Shown in pieces: positions 7,042 through 13,404 of a DNA stretch of 32,612 bases. The notes beneath the pieces are model-generated. The model saw only the letters and a list, made by a program, of their open reading frames with translations, did no database searches and had not been told where the DNA came from. The stretch is from Lachnospiraceae bacterium (lineage in GTDB: Bacteria > Bacillota > Clostridia > Lachnospirales > Lachnospiraceae): NCBI GenBank assembly GCA_017958585.1, contig JAGDCK010000097.1:1-32612 (forward strand), written 5' to 3'. Every line of letters starts with the position of its first letter. The stretch's first letter is position 1. Position numbers and translations under genes: made by a program.

Positions 7042-10000
7042 ATGAAGCTTAAAAACATTTTAAAGTCATTATTAACAGTAGTATTAGCAGTATCAATGAT
7101 TTCCACTGAGGCATCCGCTATCACCGGTGAGTCCCTCAGCAACAAAGAAAGCGACACAGGAACCCAGGTACATAAGGTAGACAATTCCGCAAACACCGGT
7201 TTATTCAAGGTTCTCATGTCAGATTCTTCTGATGAGATGACTGTTTACCAGATCGCCACAATGGACCTTACAAACGGCACAGTTTCCTGGATCCCCGAGG
7301 TTCAGAACTGGATCGGAGTTTCAGCCGGCGGTGCGACAACAAACGCTTCAGCAGACGGAAAAGCATTTGCAGCTTATTACAAGCCCGAGCTTTTAGCTTC
7401 AGCTTCAACAGCTGTTCAGACAGACTTTTACAATGCATTATATGGTAAGATCAACGGAACAGCAGGAATAGATTTTGCTAACTGCCCTGTCAGCGTTGAG
7501 ACAAGCGAGACAAATATCAACTCAGGTAAGGTTGTAAAAGCTTCATCTCAGGATCAGATAGCTTTTTACCTTAAAAATCCTACTGATACATTTTTGGTAA
7601 TTGCCGATAAGACATATGTTCCCAGGCAAGGTTATCAGAACGGAGCTAACGGCGGTACAATTTATATCGCAGGTGAAGAAGTAACATATCAGGTGGTTGA
7701 TGAGAACGGAAGTACTACACAGTCACTTGTACTCACAGATTCAAATTATGCAACAGCAGGTTTGATTCCCGTTACATACTTTATTCTTCATGATGCAGTG
7801 GATGTTCCATCAGCCAGAATCGCAGAAGGAAGTATTTATCAGGAAGCAGCACTTGGAAGCTATACATTTAACGATATGCCCATCGGCTTATATGCAGTAG
7901 TGGCAAACAGTGGATCCAAGATTTATTCTCCTCTTACAGTAGCTCTTATCCCTAACAGAGACGGTGCTACAGGAGCTTGGTACTTAAGCGATGAGATCTC
8001 AGTTTCATTGAAGGCTGCAGAGCTTACAATGGAAAAGACCATCAACGGCAAGAAGTCAGATATCGTTCATGTAGGCGAGGATGTACAGTTCGAAATTACA
8101 TTTAACATTCCTGAATATACAGAGCGAAGAGTAGAAAATACTCAGACAGGAAAGTATGAATTCAGAAACTCCATCAAGAAGTATACACTTACCTTCGACG
8201 ATGTACTTGACTCAGCTTTTACACTTGATGCAGATTCAGTTACAGTAAAATACAGAAATGACTCCAGCGATGCTTGGGAGGAGTTCCCTGAGAAGTATTA
8301 CAATTCACTTATCGCTTCTCCGGCAGCAAGCGAGAATGACTACGGTGTATATGTAGGTGGATGTTCACCTTCACATATGTATCTGTACAAGATCTTTATC
8401 AACAACTACAAGCACTATGACGGAGTTACATCCGCAACTGCAGGCGCAACATATGATCCCGATAAGGATAAATATTATGTAATGGGACATGCTTACTACT
8501 ATGAGAGAGATGGTGCTTATTATCTCATGGAGAATGATACAGCACAGAACATGCCTGCTTACTATGGTAACAGCTCTACAACATATGTACCTGTAACCCC
8601 CGGAACCACAGTACTTACAGGAAACCAGATCAGAGCACTTTATTCAAGCTACACAAAGGATACAATCGGACACGGCTGGAAACTCTTCCCTGCATCACAG
8701 TATCCTGAATATGCATTAAATATCTTCAACGTATCCTTCAACTATGATGTGATGCTTGACGATAACTTTGACCTTAGCAACCTTGAACTTCAGATCAGAT
8801 ACAATGCAGAAGTAAACAAGACTATCGATATGGGTTCAGAGGACAATACAAACTACGTTAAGATGACATATGAGACTAACTCACAGGGTACTACAACAGA
8901 TGTTATCGACGATGAAGTAAGAGCTTACTCTTACGGAGTAAACGTAGTAAAGATCGATGGTGATACAGCTGACAGCGCATCACCCACATACCTGGCAGGT
9001 GCAGTATTCCAGCTCTACAGAGAGATTGGAAGCTTTACAGGAACAGACGACACAGCAACATTCGATGCTCTTTATGACGGCGGAACATCCTATACAGTAG
9101 GAGAGAATACGATTGACCTTACAGTCGGTACATCAACAGCAGATGACCTGATCCAGTTCCTCAATACAAACAATGTTCAGACTTACACAGCAGAGGTTAA
9201 CGGAGAGTACAAGGTATTCGGTCTCCAGACATTGTCAGATCGTACCTATGGCACAAGCTTCAACGGAACCATCACATCAGTTGCAAATGCAAACGGTGTA
9301 AACGTAAACGGTCTTGATGTAGGTAACTACGTACTCGTAGAGACCAATCCTCCTTCAAGTGAGTACAACGTACTCGCAGAGGATATCTACTTTGAGATCA
9401 ATCCTCTCACAGAGGAAGTTGCAAACAGCAATTACAACGGCAGCTATGCAGGATTTATGACAGCAGGCGGAAATGACGCCACATACATGGCAACAGGTTA
9501 TTACAAGATGAACGTCCTTAACTACAAGGGACTTACCCTTCCTTCAACCGGTGGAATCGGTACTAAGATATTTACAGTTAGCGGTTTGTTACTGATGATG
9601 ATCGCAATGGTGGTGATCCTTATGAAGAGCAGAAGAAAAGCTACAACTACATTAATGGGACTTGCATTTGCAGTAGCTTTGATACTTGGAAGCTCAATGG
9701 GTTCAGCTAAGGCTGCAACACCCATCGCCATTGGAAACAATCAGTACGGTACAGAAGTTACCGGTAACGGTACCACAACATTTACAGTAGAGCTTAACCT
9801 TCCCGGCGACAGGATCAAGGTTTATCAGCTGGCAGAACTTAGATATGAGAACGGCACTTTTACATCACCTACATGGTCAACGGCCTTCGGTGAGGATGTC
9901 AGAACATCAGAGTTTTCAGCATATTCAACTCCCGAGCTTCTGGGAGCAGCTGATCCTTCAGTACAGGTTAGATTCCTTGAATGGGCAAACACATGGTGTT

Positions 10001-11892
10001 CACAGCGAGCTGCTCTCCAAGGTATGGATTTCTCAGGAGTTGAGTTTACATCTCTCTCCCAGGACGGATTGTATTACACAGTAAGAAACGTTCCCTACGG
10101 TATCTACCTCATTAAGGCAGACAATACCTCAGGAAAGAACTATACACCCCTTACAGTAAATGCAATGCCTACACAGGAAGGACCTACAGGAAAGTGGTTC
10201 CTGAACGAAAACATTAATGCAACACTTAAGTTCTCATCAATTACGATTGACAAGACTATCAACGGAAACGATGTTTATGACACAGTACATGCAGGCGAGA
10301 ATGTCGAATTTGCCATCGTGGCAGAAGTTCCCAAATATCCCGGCATCACTCCTAAGTATGACTTGACAGATCCTTCAAACCCCGTTGTGGTAAAGGACTT
10401 AAGCGGAAATACAGTTTATGATTACAGTGGTTACACATATGCCATCACTGATATCATGGACAGAAATGACGGTTTTGAACTTGTTGGCAACTTTACAGTA
10501 GAATATGCTACAGACGGACCTGAGAACTGGATCACACTTCCGACTACAGACTATACTTTACTCTTTGCCAACGCAGCTGAATCAAATGCATCAACAGGAC
10601 TTTTCACATACTATGATGCATCAAATTCAAACAACGTGATGTTCCTCGATGTAGAGGTAAGTGAGTCTAACAGCTCAACATATGTTTACAAATATTACAG
10701 CCTGGATCCCGACAGCCAGAACGTGACATTACTCTATGAGACAACATCAGTAGCTATCAACGTACCTGCAACAGTTACAAATACAACAGTTCTTCAGAAC
10801 TACAAAGAGGCAATGGGAATCGATGTTGCATCATTCACCAGAGCAAATGCTTCCAGCTGGCAGACAGTTTACAACGTATCATTTGATTACGAAGCATTAT
10901 ATGAACTGAACGCATTGTACGTAAGGATAACATACGATGCAACAGCAGACGGAACAACAGTTGCAGCCAACGTAGCTAAGGCAACATACCAGAGCGGTAT
11001 TGACGGAAGCTACTCAGATATCGAAGATACAGTATATGCATACTCATACATCCTTAACCTTGTTAAGTCAGATGGTGACAACGCAGGTACATATCTTGCA
11101 GGAGCAATCTTTAACCTTTACAAAGAAGCTTATACATTTGCTCCCGATCTGGCAACAAGAGACGCTTCAGCAACCGCAGATTATCAGTACTTTACCTGGA
11201 AGAAAGCTAACCTTGATGACTCAGTCACAACAGCTCCTACAGGTTATGAGACAATGGCAGCAGTTGATGCCCTCACAGGTCAGGACTTCTACTACAGAGT
11301 TATCGCAGTTGAAGCAAGTGATACACCTTGTGAACTTGATGACCTTACAGCGGCACACAGCCACATAGTAGTTTACAACGTACTTCAGAGCAACATTACC
11401 TCAAACAATACTGCTAACGGTGTCAATGTCAACGGACTTGAGCCCGCATCATACATCCTCATCGAGACAGCAGCTCCCGAAGGATACAACAGATTGAATG
11501 AGGCAATCAGATTTGAGATTACAGAGCTTACAGCAGAAGGTTCATTACTCTTCGAAGGTGATGAGAACAACAAAGAAGACTTCATGGCAGACGAGATCGT
11601 TGAGATCACAGCACCCAGAGTAACAGATTCTTCGGCAGCAGGATATGCTGATTACATTGCAGAACTTACAGCTAAGAGAGCAGCTTACAATCCCGCTGAC
11701 GGAAAGCATCACCTGGTTTACACAGACAGCGTATATCCTGTAGACGTAAAGAACTACAGAGGACTTACACTTCCTTCAACCGGTGGAATCGGTACCAAGA
11801 TCTTCACAGTGGCAGGTATAGCAGTAATGCTTCTGGCAATCCTCATCATCGTGATGAAGAACAGAAAGAATAAAGAGGACGAACAGTACTAA
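7042..11892 (+). CDS. Tandem fusion of two LPSTG pilins with internal sorting signal and internal signal peptide
   Basis: This 1616-residue frame holds two complete pilins. Module A (1-860) has a signal peptide (1-26, ASA cleavage), pilin domains with W313-x10-K324, a Cna-B-like domain with a diverged E-box (YVLVETNPPSSEY), LPSTG at 833-837 and a membrane helix. Its basic tail begins MKSRRK at 861, where a second signal-peptide-like sequence (861-891, ending SAKA) begins without a stop. Module B (about 892-1616) repeats the plan: W1052-x10-K1063, a canonical E-box (YILIETAAPEGY), LPSTG at 1577-1581, membrane helix and basic tail. The ATG at 7042 follows GGAAGGTGA. It may be made as one polyprotein cleaved by signal peptidase and sortase, or the internal ATG at 9622 may also be used. 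A sequencing or assembly error removing a stop cannot be excluded. A terminator follows at 11917. Confidence 0.85.
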   Translation: MKLKNILKSLLTVVLAVSMISTEASAITGESLSNKESDTGTQVHKVDNSANTGLFKVLMSDSSDEMTVYQIATMDLTNGTVSWIPEVQNWIGVSAGGATTNASADGKAFAAYYKPELLASASTAVQTDFYNALYGKINGTAGIDFANCPVSVETSETNINSGKVVKASSQDQIAFYLKNPTDTFLVIADKTYVPRQGYQNGANGGTIYIAGEEVTYQVVDENGSTTQSLVLTDSNYATAGLIPVTYFILHDAVDVPSARIAEGSIYQEAALGSYTFNDMPIGLYAVVANSGSKIYSPLTVALIPNRDGATGAWYLSDEISVSLKAAELTMEKTINGKKSDIVHVGEDVQFEITFNIPEYTERRVENTQTGKYEFRNSIKKYTLTFDDVLDSAFTLDADSVTVKYRNDSSDAWEEFPEKYYNSLIASPAASENDYGVYVGGCSPSHMYLYKIFINNYKHYDGVTSATAGATYDPDKDKYYVMGHAYYYERDGAYYLMENDTAQNMPAYYGNSSTTYVPVTPGTTVLTGNQIRALYSSYTKDTIGHGWKLFPASQYPEYALNIFNVSFNYDVMLDDNFDLSNLELQIRYNAEVNKTIDMGSEDNTNYVKMTYETNSQGTTTDVIDDEVRAYSYGVNVVKIDGDTADSASPTYLAGAVFQLYREIGSFTGTDDTATFDALYDGGTSYTVGENTIDLTVGTSTADDLIQFLNTNNVQTYTAEVNGEYKVFGLQTLSDRTYGTSFNGTITSVANANGVNVNGLDVGNYVLVETNPPSSEYNVLAEDIYFEINPLTEEVANSNYNGSYAGFMTAGGNDATYMATGYYKMNVLNYKGLTLPSTGGIGTKIFTVSGLLLMMIAMVVILMKSRRKATTTLMGLAFAVALILGSSMGSAKAATPIAIGNNQYGTEVTGNGTTTFTVELNLPGDRIKVYQLAELRYENGTFTSPTWSTAFGEDVRTSEFSAYSTPELLGAADPSVQVRFLEWANTWCSQRAALQGMDFSGVEFTSLSQDGLYYTVRNVPYGIYLIKADNTSGKNYTPLTVNAMPTQEGPTGKWFLNENINATLKFSSITIDKTINGNDVYDTVHAGENVEFAIVAEVPKYPGITPKYDLTDPSNPVVVKDLSGNTVYDYSGYTYAITDIMDRNDGFELVGNFTVEYATDGPENWITLPTTDYTLLFANAAESNASTGLFTYYDASNSNNVMFLDVEVSESNSSTYVYKYYSLDPDSQNVTLLYETTSVAINVPATVTNTTVLQNYKEAMGIDVASFTRANASSWQTVYNVSFDYEALYELNALYVRITYDATADGTTVAANVAKATYQSGIDGSYSDIEDTVYAYSYILNLVKSDGDNAGTYLAGAIFNLYKEAYTFAPDLATRDASATADYQYFTWKKANLDDSVTTAPTGYETMAAVDALTGQDFYYRVIAVEASDTPCELDDLTAAHSHIVVYNVLQSNITSNNTANGVNVNGLEPASYILIETAAPEGYNRLNEAIRFEITELTAEGSLLFEGDENNKEDFMADEIVEITAPRVTDSSAAGYADYIAELTAKRAAYNPADGKHHLVYTDSVYPVDVKNYRGLTLPSTGGIGTKIFTVAGIAVMLLAILIIVMKNRKNKEDEQY
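9529..9563 (+). repeat. 35-bp LPSTGGIGT-coding repeat, copy 2 (internal)
   Basis: Same repeat as at 6896 and 11761, with a single C-for-A difference. This copy lies inside the fused pilin frame and encodes its internal sorting signal. Confidence 0.85.
9612..9627 (+). promoter_or_regulatory. Possible internal ribosome binding site and start codon of pilin module B
   Basis: GGTGATC, two bases, then TATGAAG: the ATG at 9622 is in frame and begins the second signal peptide. The same pattern with the same spacing (GGTGATC-N2-TATGAAG, 7032-7047) forms the real start of this gene. Initiation here would give a separate 756-residue pilin. Confidence 0.45.
11761..11795 (+). repeat. 35-bp LPSTGGIGT-coding repeat, copy 3
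   Basis: Identical to 6896-6930. It encodes the C-terminal sorting signal of pilin module B; the similarity to copy 2 continues about 15 bp further. Confidence 0.85.
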
Positions 11893-11916
11893 ATCTTAGT
11901 GATGTTGTTTAAAAAA

Positions 11917-11950
11917 GGCAGAAGACAGGATAATTAATCTGTCTTCTGCC
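11917..11950 (+). terminator. Terminator of the pilin operon
   Basis: GGCAGAAGACAG (11917-11928) and CTGTCTTCTGCC (11939-11950) form a perfect 12-bp stem with a 10-nt loop, followed by ATTTT. It ends the pilin operon before the sortase promoter, although some readthrough is likely because the T tract is short. Confidence 0.85.
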
Positions 11951-11957
11951 ATTTTGC

Positions 11958-12000
11958 ATAGTCTGAAAAAAGAAATAAATAAAACTTATTTTCAGACTAT
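11958..12000. promoter_or_regulatory. Inverted repeat overlapping the sortase promoter
   Basis: ATAGTCTGAAAA (11958-11969) and TTTTCAGACTAT (11989-12000) are a perfect 12-bp inverted repeat around a 19-nt AT-rich spacer. The right arm covers the -35 hexamer. It may be an operator for the sortase operon; it is unrelated in sequence to the AACCTA repeat. A second, weaker terminator is an alternative, but no T tract follows. Confidence 0.5.
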
Positions 12001-12017
12001 ACAAAATGTTATATAAT
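11989..12017 (+). promoter_or_regulatory. Sigma-A promoter of the sortase operon
   Basis: TTTTCA (11989-11994), 17-bp spacer, TATAAT (12012-12017). The ribosome binding site GGGGAG follows closely, so the leader would be very short. It gives the sortases a transcript separate from the pilins. Confidence 0.7.
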
Positions 12018-12036
12018 ATTATGGGGAGCAAAAAAG

Positions 12037-13404
12037 ATGCAGCAGAATAAAAGTTTTAACTACATGAATCTACTGCTTGTGCTGGTCTTCATTGCAGGAC
12101 TGGCTATTTTGCTGTACCCAAATATTTCCGATTATGTCAATCAGATGAACAGTTCCAAGGCCGTGTCGGAATACGATGAGACACTGGCAGAGATGACCGC
12201 CGCAGAGCGAAGCGAGATGATGATGGTGGCTGATACCTACAATACTTCACTTTCCACCAACCAGTCACGTTTCGTGGATATGACAAACGATGAATTAAAG
12301 GAATACAATCGTACCCTAAACGTTGGCGGCGACGGAATGATGTGTTATCTAAAGATCGACAAGCTGGGTGTAAATCTTCCGGTTTACCACGGAACAACTG
12401 AGGAAGTGCTCCAGAAATACGTTGGTCATATCGAGGGAACAAGCCTTCCCACAGGTGGAATAGGAACCCATTGCGGTCTCTCCGGACACCGCGGACTCCC
12501 CAGTGCGGTGCTTTTTACAAACCTGGACAGAATGGAGGTAGGAGATGAATTTTCCATATTTGTCCTCGGTGAAGAGCATGTTTACGTGGTGGATCAGATA
12601 TCAACGGTTTTGCCCAGTGACATGTCACCCCTTGCCATTGATTCCACAAAGGATTTCTGTACGCTGGTGACATGTACGCCATATGGTGTAAATACTCACA
12701 GACTTATGGTCAGAGGTGTGCGCGTGGGAGATGACGGAAACAAGGAGGGACTTATCGATACCGATGACTCCGAAAGCTCATCAAGCAGCAGGGGAATGAC
12801 CAGAGAACAAATAGTAAATGCCATAGCAGTCGGTATGACAGGTCTCTTTGGACTTATCATCATACCTTTCATACTGGTGGCACCTCCAACAAAGAGAAAG
12901 AATCTCATATTAAGACCATGGGATGACAAGATAGTGGAAGTAATAGATGCCGCAACGGTGGTATCAAACAGTGCCACCAGAGCCAACTGGGAGGTTGCCG
13001 ATGTGGCACGAGAATCCGACTGGCTGGCGGGACTCAGACAGTGGAACGAGAATATGGTAGGCCCGGTCGGTACATATGAGGCCGAGGAGAAGGATCTGTC
13101 CTATGAGCAGGTTGTATCCGAAGGAAATTATGAGGAAAGAGACTGGGACGACTACAGATATGAGGATGGTTTGGACAATCTGAACCTTGATTTTCAATAT
13201 CAGGTAAGTCAGGCGCCGTCGGGCAAGCTTTCTGAGGAAAAGGACAGAAACGAACGGGACGAGAGACCGTGGGATGATGACATCCTGCAGAAGGTTGATC
13301 AGGAGTGGGGCAAGCTTGACGGCCCGGCCCACAAGATAGCGATACAGTTCATAGAGATCAAAAAGATTCTGGAAGAAAGAACCTATGGAAAGAAAAAATC
13401 ATGA
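12037..13404 (+). CDS. Class C-like pilus sortase with long cytoplasmic tail
   Basis: A 455-residue transpeptidase likely to polymerise or anchor the LPxTG pilins at the outer membrane face. An N-terminal helix (about 11-28), the catalytic domain (about 95-232) and a second helix (about 259-281) give the two-helix topology of class C. Catalytic residues are visible: H151 (LSGHRG), C213 (VTCTPYG) and R222 (NTHRL). I see no DPW/DPF lid motif upstream of the core. Unusually, residues 285-455 form a charged, mostly acidic cytoplasmic tail with RPWDD (293-297), RDWDD (368-372) and RPWDD (410-414), a motif I do not know from sortases. The tail may dock with cytoplasmic partners. The ATG follows GGGGAG at 8 nt. 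The 3' end overlaps the next gene by 20 bp, suggesting coupled translation. Confidence 0.9.
   Translation: MQQNKSFNYMNLLLVLVFIAGLAILLYPNISDYVNQMNSSKAVSEYDETLAEMTAAERSEMMMVADTYNTSLSTNQSRFVDMTNDELKEYNRTLNVGGDGMMCYLKIDKLGVNLPVYHGTTEEVLQKYVGHIEGTSLPTGGIGTHCGLSGHRGLPSAVLFTNLDRMEVGDEFSIFVLGEEHVYVVDQISTVLPSDMSPLAIDSTKDFCTLVTCTPYGVNTHRLMVRGVRVGDDGNKEGLIDTDDSESSSSSRGMTREQIVNAIAVGMTGLFGLIIIPFILVAPPTKRKNLILRPWDDKIVEVIDAATVVSNSATRANWEVADVARESDWLAGLRQWNENMVGPVGTYEAEEKDLSYEQVVSEGNYEERDWDDYRYEDGLDNLNLDFQYQVSQAPSGKLSEEKDRNERDERPWDDDILQKVDQEWGKLDGPAHKIAIQFIEIKKILEERTYGKKKS

Noticed and set aside
9522..9740. Minus-strand open frame across the pilin fusion joint
   Set aside because: It is the reverse of conserved pilin coding sequence, with no ribosome binding site or domain.
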